From Smittia aterrima (Eukaryota; Arthropoda; Insecta; Diptera; Chironomidae), in the NCBI GenBank assembly GCA_033063855.1, contig CP093831.1, positions 29,264,001-29,328,000 on the forward strand: DNA of 64,000 nucleotides. Direction: 5' to 3'. The notes under the pieces are model-generated. The model had not been told where the DNA came from, did no database searches, and was given only the letters and a program-made list of their open reading frames with translations. This document shows positions 50,601 through 60,020 of the stretch, in pieces (position 1 is the first letter of the stretch; each line of letters starts with the position of its first letter). Made by a program: the position numbers and the translations under genes.

Positions 50601-52895
50601 TTGTGTTCTTTTAAAATACTCTCGAGAAGCTCTCGAGGAAGTGAAGGCAGGAATCTTGATAGAAATACTCTTTGAAGGATGTCGTAGATTGAAATTTCTT
50701 CGCCTGGGTACTTCGATAGTCGATAGTTGATAGTTTTAGCGATTCTTATAAGTTGCCTTGTCGATAAGGTTTCAGCAAAGTTCTTCAAAATTGGATCTTT
50801 TTCTGATCTCGTTCGGAGAACTTGAGCGAGATCAAGAATCGTTGACATCGACGGATTTATAGAGCCGTACTGATGGTTGATAATTTTCACTTCATCACGT
50901 TTATTTAAACTGGTAACTTCATGAAACAAAAAGATTGATAGGACTTCTGGAGTTAGCCAATTTGACGTATCAAGTTTCGGAGGTGGTTCAGCCAATGCGA
51001 CAATTCTGAATGCAGGATGGATGCGAAAGATGCCTTTAGAGTTTAATTCTTCTATTGTCATGCCGAGAGCTAAAAGTTCATCAAATTTATCATGACGAAT
51101 AAGCCTTGACCCATCGAATAGCTGAAGCTCGCGATCATGTACTAATCGTTGCAGAATCGACATTGTTGATGAATGTATCCTATGCAACCCGTCAAGAGCA
51201 ATTGTCCAACCATTTCTCGCAGCTTTCACTAATGTCGAATCCTTCCATTCTGTGTCACCGTTGATTTTTGTGTTTCGACTTTGAATCAATTCACGAGAGC
51301 TCATATCTTTATAAAGAGTTATTTGCTCAAGAGGCTGATTCAGCATTCGACAAAGTTCGACAATCAAAAAAGTTTTTCCTGAACCTCGTGGACCAACAAT
51401 ACAAAAATCGGATACAGCGTAAGTCTGAATTATTTCAGAGAGAAGAGTTGATTGCGACGCGATTTCAATAAATGTTTTATTCTTGGTGGGTGCGATTAGC
51501 CCATTCGTTGAAACGCTTATATCAATCACAGCACTTGATTGAGATAACCATCCAGGTTGCTCAATGGTAACTCTTGCGAAATCTTCGTGGTGTTCGATGT
51601 TCAAAATCCTCTGCTCTGTGTTTTTCGGCTGTTTTATTTTTAGCGTGTCCAACAAAGTTTGTATTGACGTTTTCTGTGATGGTGTTAAAATAAATTCAGG
51701 ATAAAGTGATTGAATCAAATTGTATTCCGATAAGCTCGGATTATTCGACAGGATTTTCCCAGCTTCAATCAAAGAGTCAATCGGAAAATCTGGGAAAGCA
51801 GCTTCCGAATCACTAGAATTGACAGCGAATCCAAATGAAAGAATCTTTTTTATTCCTTCTAAAGGTGCGTTGGGTGAAGCGTCTTTCATTTCTTGATACA
51901 TTTCATCGTAGGACAAACTTGAAATTTCTCGTGATTGAAAGCGGCTCCTTAAGGGTGGATCCAGTGGCGAACCTTTGTATTTGGGTACAGGTAAACCCAA
52001 AGCAATGACTCGAAAATCTTTATCAACTTTCAGCAAACCCATTTTATCTAAAGCTTTCTGGCCATGAGTCTTGAGTAGATTATCATACCTCTCCGCAGAA
52101 ACCAGGAACTGTCCATTTTCTAGATGCATCTCTCGATTTTCGAGGAGATTATTCAAAATTGGCAAAATATTTCTTTCGGCTTTCTCAACACCTTCAATAA
52201 CGAGGACTCTTCCTTCTATTGCTGCCTTTACGGCTGCTTGATCAATGTAGACTGAATTCCCAGATAAAATTTCACGACGTTGCTTTAAATCTGATTATAA
52301 AATAAAGTTAAACTTTACAATAAACATGAAATTTAATTTGCTAAATTACCTGATTCACTCGTGTCTCGTGATAGCGAAATGTATTCGAATTCCTATCAAT
52401 TAATAATTTTTATTTAATAATTTTGGTTAACATAAAATAATTTAAAGAAACTCGCCTGGTTAGTGAGTTGTAAATAAATCATTACTATAGACCTTTTCAT
52501 TTTTCCAGGAGGTCCGATTAAGAAAAGATCTTGACAAAGGTTGTCTTTTTGAATCAACCACCGTAGGTGATGTAACTTTGTACTGGGAATTTTTTGAAGG
52601 CCATTCAAACTAAAATCAACTAAAAAGCAAAAACAAGTTGGTAAAGTAAATTAAATTATTAAATTGGAATTAAATTACGGTGAATTGAATTCCACCATAA
52701 ATTAAGCTGTTCCTAAACATTTCCATATTACTTACAAAACTTTCTTGGCACGTATTCGGCCCGACGGACTTTAGCTGATTTCTCAAAACATACATCGCCG
52801 ATAATTATTTTCCCTGTTTTGGACGAAGAATGGCATTTTCTTATGTTTGTAACTATGCTGAGCCTATTTGCGTAGGAATTCAATAGTTTCAACAT
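47667..52895 (-). CDS. VWA8: von Willebrand factor A domain-containing protein 8 (AAA+ ATPase), compact form
   Basis: Mitochondrial ATPase combining dynein/midasin-like AAA+ modules with a C-terminal VWA domain. Exons: 52895-52736, 52619-52456, 52392-52350, 52290-50303, 50221-49395, 49298-49262, 49197-48989, 48922-48799, 48639-48589, 48489-48310, 48251-48202, 48149-47907, 47781-47667; 1396 residues. The N-terminus is basic and Ser-rich, like a mitochondrial presequence. P-loop-like motifs: GPPGKMKRS (about 90), GPRGSGKT (about 420), GNQGVGKNK (about 760); Walker B VIDEIDKAP. The VWA MIDAS motif DVSGS is near 1208. Vertebrate VWA8 is about 1,900 residues; here the AAA part runs straight into HVGGNTWAGG, skipping several hundred middle residues. 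The second intron needs a GC donor (CAG|GCGAGT at 52455) to keep frame. Confidence 0.93.
47805..47889 (-). repeat. Repeat filling most of the last VWA8 intron
   Basis: Minus-strand 47889-47805 matches plus-strand 12074-12155 at about 90%. The intron spans only 47782-47906, so this unit makes up about two thirds of it. Confidence 0.75.
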
Positions 52896-53079
52896 TTTAC
52901 ACGTTTACGCACAAGAAATGTAAAATTCGACGAAAATTTACACTATTTACTGATAAAAATATTGAACGAGGGGAGGGTAATACTTATATTCACATCACAT
53001 GTTTATGCTTATGTTTATTTATATTTCAAACTCACACGAAAAAGCATATTATATTTTAAAAAATATTTCAGGTTTTAAT

Positions 53080-54761
53080 TTATTTCTTTTTGCGGCGATT
53101 CTTTTTCGACTCTTCCGCCACCGTGACTGAGCCTTCTGCAATTTCTTCCTTGAACTCAGACTTGGAGATTGTGTTTTGAGCTTCCATGTAAAACATCAAA
53201 TCACGAACTTGTTCCTTGAGATCAACAACCTCTTGCTCCTTTTCCTTATAAAGCTTCTCAAGATTTGCGTATTTTTCTTGCCAAGCTGTGTGATTCAACT
53301 GAAGGCTTTTTGAAAATTGCTTTTCTTCAGCGAGATCTCTTAAAACTGTCGTCAAACGAGCATTCATCGCAGAAAGTTTTTTATCAAGCGCTTGCTTTTC
53401 TTTTAGTACGTTGTTTAATTTTTGTTCCGTCTCTGAATTTTCTGTTCGGATCCTTTCAGTTTCCTTCAAAACATTTTTTCTGTCCACAGCCATCGCAGTT
53501 TCAACTCTCGACAAACGATCTTCAAAGTGTTGACGTTGAGCATCCAACTGTGAAGTCAATAAGTAAGTAAATTCCAGTTGCATGGAATCAATCTTTTCTT
53601 CTCCTTCATTTCCTGGTGTATTCGTTGCAACGAGCTTGCCATCAGTTTTGTTTTGAAGCAAACGATGAACAAAGTTGTCACCAGCGTAATCCCAAACACG
53701 ATTAGTTCCAATTTGAAGGGCATAAGTGTGATTTGTATTGCGATTATGTGTAGCAGCGTGTCCACCTTGGTATCTGCCACATCCAACGTGGCCACAAATC
53801 AAGCAAATCCATAAAGCTTCCGTTCCTTCGCACTCCATGCAAACCGAACTTTGAGTCAATTCTGGAGTTTGAACGTATCTGCAAATGGGACACGTAGAGT
53901 CACCCCACTTTACTAAGCAACTAGCATGGAACGTGTGATTGCATAATATTGTAAGAACTCCATCAACGCTTTCGTCCATTCGTTCAAGACAAACGGGACA
54001 AGTTGGAAGTTCCGTGTGATTTTGAGGCGGCTGTCCATCGTTTGCCCAAGCAATAGCTGATACCCACAAAGCATGACACAGTTGATCTGGTTCAAGGCTA
54101 TTGTACGGGGCTCCATTGTATGTTTCATAGAATTCGAAAGCAGCTTCAACGCTACGAAACTCTAAAAGTACCATAAATTGATTGGGAGATCCATCTCGAA
54201 TAATTCGAACGTTAGTTATTTCAGAGTGACAAGGAGCAATAAAGTTTAGAATATCGTGACAGTTTAAAGTTGCTGGGACAGCCAACAGGCAAAGCGTTTG
54301 TGACAATCCATCTTTGATGCTTACTCGCTCACTAAAATTTAATTTATAAGTATGAAATTTCTACAAAAATATAGATGACTCACTTATTTTTGAAGAGATG
54401 TAGTATTCCAGTGGTTTGCTCAACAAAAGGATTGCCCGAAAAAAAATTGATTTCACCTGGAACCTCAGGAATGGGCTGAATGTCATCCATTGGCGTTTGT
54501 TCACGAGAACTTTTAGGCAAAACTCCTTTGTCTTGTGATTCCGAATCTTCTGAAGTAACAATATTAGCGTATGTTTCAATCTGAATCTTCTTTGCTTTGC
54601 GCTGCCCTCTTAGTTCTTTCACAAGTCGAGGATTTGTTGGGTGTTCGGAAGACACGGCTCCTTGAGCTGATGAAGTGTCTTTAAGGTATACAAGAAAATA
54701 ATTATAACAAAGAGATATTTTATTAATTCTTCTTTAGTCATTTACCGGCATCTTCACTCAT
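53080..54761 (-). CDS. BRAP: BRCA1-associated protein (BRAP/IMP), RING ubiquitin ligase
   Basis: E3 ligase that modulates Ras/MAPK signalling and retains nuclear-import cargo in the cytoplasm. Exons: 54761-54746, 54678-54384, 54331-53080; 520 residues (human about 590). Order: a charged N-terminus; BRAP2 RRM-like domain (LCLLAVPATLNCHDILNFIAP ... FMVLLEFRSVEAAFEFYETYNG); RING (CPVCLERMDE ... CNHTFHASCLVKW ... CPICR); ZnF-UBP (CMECEGTEALWICLICGHVGCGRY ... HAATHNRNTNHTYAL); a long coiled coil from about 330; a Lys/Arg-rich end. All zinc ligands appear present. The first exon holds only five codons, MSEDA. It starts 230 bp from the divergent Cab45-like gene. Confidence 0.96.
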
Positions 54762-54991
54762 GTCTTGCACAATTTCGATCTTTAATAAACATAAAAAATT
54801 GGCGGTCATTGAAATTTGTAAACATAGAATAGATCGAGGAGCGACGAGCGACTAACTAAAATATTTTCAACTTCAATCTAAAATCATAGCTTTCAATCGG
54901 ACCAAGCTTGGACTAAAAAAAAATATTTTTTTTGAGCATATTTTTTTGAATAATTCAAGGTTTCAAAACAAAAACAAATTGAAAAAAAATT
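54762..54991. promoter_or_regulatory. Divergent promoter region of BRAP and the Cab45-like gene
   Basis: Only 230 bp separate the two start codons, so the promoters must overlap or be shared. No core motif could be assigned with certainty. Confidence 0.45.
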
Positions 54992-56290
54992 ATGTTTAGT
55001 AAATTATTACGAGTTTTTAGGCATATGAGAAAGCCAACTGCATCTTCAACGATTCCTATCATAATCTATGTTATCTTCATAATTTTTATGGTAAGTTAAT
55101 TATTATTTGCTTCGAACGATTTAGAATCTACTTTTCGTTTTTAGCTTAAGATAACTTATCCTGAAATTCACAAAATGCCAATCTCTAAATCAGGATCGTT
55201 AGAAGAAAAGGTTGAAACAAATCAAGACTATAACTTAAAAAACATTCTACATGAGACAGACGAGTCAGTCAATATTCTTAAAATTGCTTTTAATAAGGCT
55301 GACAACAATAATGATGGGTTCGTGACGATTCGTGAAATTTCCAAGTACATCAACAACAAAATAATGGGTCACATAGACGAGGCAATTAAGCGCAACCCCG
55401 CTGTTTTTTCGGCAATTGACAAAGCACCAGAAGGTTTCTACTGTCTTTCAATGTAATAAGAAACTTACGTTCCATACCGAAACATTTTAGATGGACTGAT
55501 CAGTTGGACCGAATATCATAGTTTCTTTCTGAAAAATCTCAAACTTGACGACAATTACATTAAATCTCATGATGAAAAGAAGCATGTAAAGCTGGATCGT
55601 AAATCAAAAGAAGCTTTGATGAGAGACAAGGCAAGATGGGGAGAAGTAGTGGCAGGTAAATCTTTAAACATTTGAGAAAGAAGCCTACTCCAGACGACAT
55701 AATTTCAGATCGTAATCCATCAGCAGATCCAGCGAGTCTGACATTAGACGAATTCCTGGCTTTTCAGCACCCTGAGGCAAGCACTTCAAATCTGTTAAAT
55801 TTGGTCGACGAGATTTTACATCACTTCGATTCAAATGGCGATGATTTGCTCACAGCTGATGAGTTCACCAACACTTACAGTTCAAGTACTGATAATAAGA
55901 AGCTTTTCTTGAGTGACAACATAGAAGAACGACGAGCTGAATTCAAGAAACTCATTGACAAGAATCACGATGAAACGGTAAGTAAAGCTGTTATACTTTA
56001 TGAAGCATTTTATTTATGACAAGTATATTCGTTTTTCAGGCGGATAGAAAAGGTGAATTATGCTGCCTTTGAGTTTTATGTATGATAACTAAATATCTGA
56101 TATTCTAGAAATTCTTCAGTACGTTGACCCACGCAACCCTCGTTTCTCTATTCAAGAGGGAATTTTTCTATTTGAACTCGCCGATGCTAATAAAGACAAG
56201 AAACTTACTCTCGACGAAATGCTCAACAAACATGATTTATTTATTTCATCTAAGTTTATTAATTTAGAAAGCTTTCACAATGAATTTTAG
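54992..56290 (+). CDS. SDF4: Cab45/SDF4-like EF-hand calcium-binding protein (CREC family)
   Basis: Luminal Ca2+-binding protein of the secretory pathway (Golgi Cab45). Exons: 54992-55090, 55145-55433, 55491-55655, 55709-55977, 56040-56052, 56109-56290; 338 residues. An N-terminal hydrophobic segment (TIPIIIYVIFIIFM) acts as signal or anchor. EF-hand loops include DNNNDGFVTIRE, DSNGDDLLTADE and DANKDKKLTLDE; others are degenerate (DKNHDETADRKE). TLDEFLAFQHPE and YVDPRNPRF are Cab45-like, and the C-terminal HNEF resembles the HEEF end of Cab45 rather than the HDEL/HDEF of reticulocalbins. Exon 5 is only 13 nt. ATG 54992 was chosen as the first in frame; ATG 55025 is an alternative. A 47-bp piece of exon 3 is duplicated at 39114-39160. 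Poly(A) signal AATAAA at 56491-56496. Confidence 0.9.
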
Positions 56291-56570
56291 CTTTAATTTA
56301 GATATTTTGCCGTTTTTTTTTTCTTTAAATTTCTGCGTAGTTTCTTATTGGATCGATTTTTGTAAACACAATTTTTTCTGAACGCACATCTTAAATTTTT
56401 GTTCTCCGTATTATTTTAGCTTCAAATTTCTATCTTCATTCCTCGATGAAATGATAAAGACAAGTTAATTAGGTTTACAACGGTTTTGTCAATAAAGATA
56501 ATTTAAGAAAGTGAAATATAAAGTTTTGACATTACTTACAAGCTCAAAGTGAAGAAAAACATTTGAAATC

Positions 56571-58448
56571 ATGAGTTTCGCTTTGAAAAAGTTTAGTCAC
56601 AAAATCAAGATGCTTAATAGCGTAAGTTTTGCTTAATAAATGAGAACATTCCCTATCTCACGTTCTTCAAGTCAATATTTGTTTACCGATCAAAGTTCAG
56701 AAAACATAACCCCGTCAGTTCCCCAATGGATTCGAAAGTTTTAGATCAGACTATTATTAAGATTTTTTTTTTCATTTGCTAGGTGCTCTTGAATAATCGA
56801 CACTTAAATTTACTCGAGTATCAATCGAAAAAACTCTTAGACGAAGCCGGTGTCGCCATACAGAAATTTAGGTAGATAACGTCTTATTAAATAACAATGA
56901 AATAATGTCTTATTTTCTCAACTTCGACAATTTAGATTACTCGATTCCAAGAACGATCGCAAGGCGCTTGAAGACTTTAGTAAGAAGACTTTAAGTTCAC
57001 AGTTGTCTTAATTTAAATGAATACTTTTGTTCTCAGATGTCGGCGAATATGTTGTGAAAGCTCAAATTCTTGCAGGGGGAAGGGGTAAGGAAAACGGACG
57101 ATCGTTCGACAAATTAGAATAAAAATTACTTTTTAGTAGACTCCAAGTTAAGTTTTGTAGGATACTAAATATATTTTTATTTTATATGTTTTTTGAAAGA
57201 AGATTTATTTTCACTTTATTTTTAAGGCAAAGGATACTTCGACAATGGATTCAAAGGTGGTGTGCATCTTACAAAGGATAAAACAGAAGCGTATGGCTTT
57301 GCGGAAAAAATGCTAGGGCATCGTTTGATTACAAAGGTATCCTCGTAAAGAAATCCATTTTCCTTTATATCCCCAAACTTATAATTTTCATTGTTTAATT
57401 ACAAAGCAAACTCCTGCTTCAGGCATTGAAGTTAGGAAAGTGATGGTGGCAGATTCTATTAATATCCTTCGTGAAACTTATTTCTGCATTCTTCTCGACC
57501 GTGAACACAACGGCGCTGTGTTGATTGCGAGCGAGGGTACAAAATTTGATAAGTTTCGTTTGACTCGATCTTAATTGAATATTTTTCTTCTCAGCTGGCG
57601 GAGTCGATATCGAACAAGTTGCCAAAGACACTCCTGAGAAAATAAAAACTGTCGCAATCGATCCGATACTTGGTTTGCAACATGCAACATCTCTCGAAAT
57701 TGCTGACTTTCTCGGTTTCAAGGGAAAAACAAGGGAAAAGGCAGCACATGAAGTAGAAAAACTTTTCGATCTCTTTGTGAAAGTTGATGCGGTGCAGATT
57801 GAAATCAATCCCTTGGCGGAAACAGATGATGGACGCGTCATCTCAGTCGATGCAAAACTAAATTTTGATGACAACGCTCAATTTCGGCAAAAGCGGATAT
57901 TTGAAATGGAAGACGTTTCAGAGATCGATCCTAAGGAGGTTGAAGCGACCAAGTACAATTTAAATTACATTTCGTTAGAAGGGGGGAACATTGGTTGCAT
58001 GGTGAGTTTCTTTTTTTAAAAAAAATCTCAAGTTAAAATCAAAAAGAGAACTCATTTGTTTTCTATTGGCTAGGTGAATGGAGCAGGGCTTGCAATGGCG
58101 ACGATGGATATCATAAAACTTAATAATGGAAATCCAGCAAACTTCCTCGACGTTGGTGGCAACGTTAAAGAAGATCAGGTCCTGAAAGCTTTTCAAATCA
58201 TCACAAGCGATAAGAATGTTAAAGCAATTTTAGTGAATGTGTTTGGAGGTATTGTGAATTGCGCCACAATTGCAAATGGAATCGTCAAAGCGACACAATT
58301 GATCAATCTTACTGTTCCTCTCATCGTTCGGCTTGAAGGAAATAATTCTGTCGCGGCCAGAAAGATTCTCGCCGACTCCGGTTTGAACATTCAAACTGCC
58401 TCTGATTTAGACGATGCAGCCAGAAAAGCTTGCGCCTCTTTGAAATAA
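56571..58448 (+). CDS. SUCLG2: Succinyl-CoA ligase beta subunit, GTP-forming type
   Basis: TCA-cycle enzyme of the mitochondrial matrix: succinyl-CoA + GDP + Pi to succinate + CoA + GTP, together with the alpha subunit. Exons: 56571-56621, 56783-56871, 56936-56979, 57037-57084, 57227-57336, 57407-57536, 57595-58001, 58074-58448; 417 residues (human about 432). The N-terminus MSFALKKFSHKIKMLNS is basic and fits a presequence. The ATP-grasp part shows LLEYQSKKLLDEAGV, VKAQILAGGRGKGYF and GGVHLTK; the metal-site region has DAVQIEINPLAE and FDDNAQFRQK; the ligase part has NGAGLAMATMDII and VNVFGGIVNCATIANGIV. FGGIVNCA, rather than the ADP-type FGGIMRCD, points to the G-specific form. Poly(A) signal at 58507-58512. 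Confidence 0.95.
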
Positions 58449-58636
58449 GCACGTCTTAGTTTATCTTCAGGGTCGACTGCATATTGTAACTTTAAGTAAT
58501 AGTTGAAATAAAATTTTAATTCTTTTCATATGCGCTTTCAACCAAAACTTTTAAATTAAAAATTTATTAATAATTAAAATTTATTTTAAGAGATTACTAT
58601 ATCATATTATTCTCTCTGCCACTTTGCTCAATCAAC

Positions 58637-58903
58637 ATGGATCTTTTGGGGAATATTGCTGTAATCTGTAATTCGATGGATTCAATTGAGAAGATTCAGA
58701 GAAAGACATCTTGCGTACTGGACGATAACAGTTTTGATCTGAATACGACCGGCTCGTCTAGTTCTGAGTCTTTTTACAGCGAGACCGAAACTACTTATAA
58801 CAAACCAAAATCTAAAGACTCACAGTATTGTCGTGAGAAAACGGATATTCGAGTCATTAAACAACTTTTACATCCGTCTGGTATCACAGAGTTTAAAAAT
58901 TGA
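58637..58903 (+). CDS. Hypothetical ORF, 88 residues
   Basis: ATG-to-TGA frame starting MDLLGNIAVICNSMDSIEKI, with a Ser/Thr-rich acidic middle and a C-terminus ending TEFKN. No domain recognised. It begins 188 bp after the SUCLG2 stop. After the stop a second frame (KLNATGDDVLSKKSWINLAKF...) continues about 35 codons, so this may be the 5' piece of the decayed gene that follows, or chance. Confidence 0.3.
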   Translation: MDLLGNIAVICNSMDSIEKIQRKTSCVLDDNSFDLNTTGSSSSESFYSETETTYNKPKSKDSQYCREKTDIRVIKQLLHPSGITEFKN

Positions 58904-59072
58904 ATGCAACTGGAGATGATGTGTTGTCGAAGAAGTCTTGGATCAATCTTGCAAAGTTTTCCGGTAGACTTAGAAATCAACAGAAATGTAAAACAAAATT
59001 AAGCTAGCTGACGTCGCTCCTTCAAAAGAAGGATTAAATTTACGGAAGAGTTAAACAGGAAAGAAATTATTC

Positions 59073-60020
59073 ATGGACTCGAAATTTAAAGTTAAAGCTC
59101 TCTTCATAGAAATCGAGAAATACAGAACATCACTCTCCATTGTTGTCTACACTTCCCCAGAAAACGGTTGACGATTAATACCAACGCAGTATTAAGAAAA
59201 ACGATTGGACTGCGTTATTTCGGCGGGACCTGAAAGTTCAGGAAAACAGCAATGAAGTTATTTGGAAACTAGAATTACGATTAAAAAAGTTCTTAAAAAA
59301 ATTACGAAAGGACATGCTGTTATTGTTTATAATGAGTTCGGTGCTTGTAAGTAACTTCATTTCCACAATTCTAATGTCGTAATTTAAATTTTGTTTTTGT
59401 TGAAGTCTATTATCGAGGAATCGTAGAAGGCTTTTCCTCCGTTGATGGTTTCTACCTGACGTTGGAATTGCTGCGTTTTTTAATAGAAAACAAACATTTA
59501 TAAGTGTTGTTTCTAGCAACATTGCAGCTTTTGAAAGTCAGAGTTTTCATTTTGCCGAATATTCCAGAGTTAGGTGAAGAAATCGTAAAATTGACGGAAG
59601 CTATAAATCAGATAAATCTAATCTTTCTTTGTACTATTCAATAGACCTGAAAAACATTCAAAACAACTTTCCTTGGTGGAAATAGCCCAGGAATGGCATC
59701 GCAGGTTGATAAAAACTTAGTATTTTTCTGATCGATTTAGCAAAATTTTCACTGGTAGAGAAAACGAAAATCTATCGGTGACATAACTTCTAATGCCAAT
59801 TTCACAGAAAATACCATGGCACAGAAACTTAAAATTTTGTTGGAATATTCAAAGGTTTTGACGTAAAAGATTTCCCTTTAGTAAAATTGGCCTATCAAAA
59901 GTTAATGGATAAGAATATTTTATATTTCAGACACCAGTATCAAATGTTTCATATATTTAAAGTGGTCAAACATAAATTTAAATTTTTACTCGCGGAAAAT
60001 TTTTGTACCAATTCTCTGTG
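59073..60020 (+). pseudogene. Decayed bacterial-type RecA-like gene
   Basis: No long ORF, but frame fragments line up with RecA in order. 59073-59171: MDSKFKVKALFIEIEKYR, like the RecA N-terminal K-x-KAL...IEK helix. About 59167-59214: LTINTNAVLRKTIGL, like the TISTGSLSLDIALG region. About 59208-59246 (another frame): CVISAGPESSGK, the exact RecA Walker A string, then a stop. About 59268-59340: KKVLKKITKGHAVIVYNEFGA, like the helix plus the FIDAEHA strand. 59346-59405 has GT...AG ends and could be an old intron. 59407-59502: YYRGIVEG...ENKHL. About 59578-59640: EEIVKLTEAINQINLIFL, like KLTGAINKSNTLLIF. About 59656-59730: TTFLGGN...AS, like TTTGGN...AS. A weaker tail reaches about 60020. Several frameshifts and stops make a working protein unlikely. 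Rad51/Dmc1 have a different Walker A (GEFRTGKT). Confidence 0.65.

Noticed and set aside
58074..58448. Assignment of the succinyl-CoA ligase as the ADP-forming type
   Set aside because: FGGIVNCA and FRQK-IF patterns fit the GTP-forming beta subunit better.
59238..59522. 94-residue minus-strand ORF
   Set aside because: It overlaps the plus-strand RecA-like fragments and shows no domain of its own.
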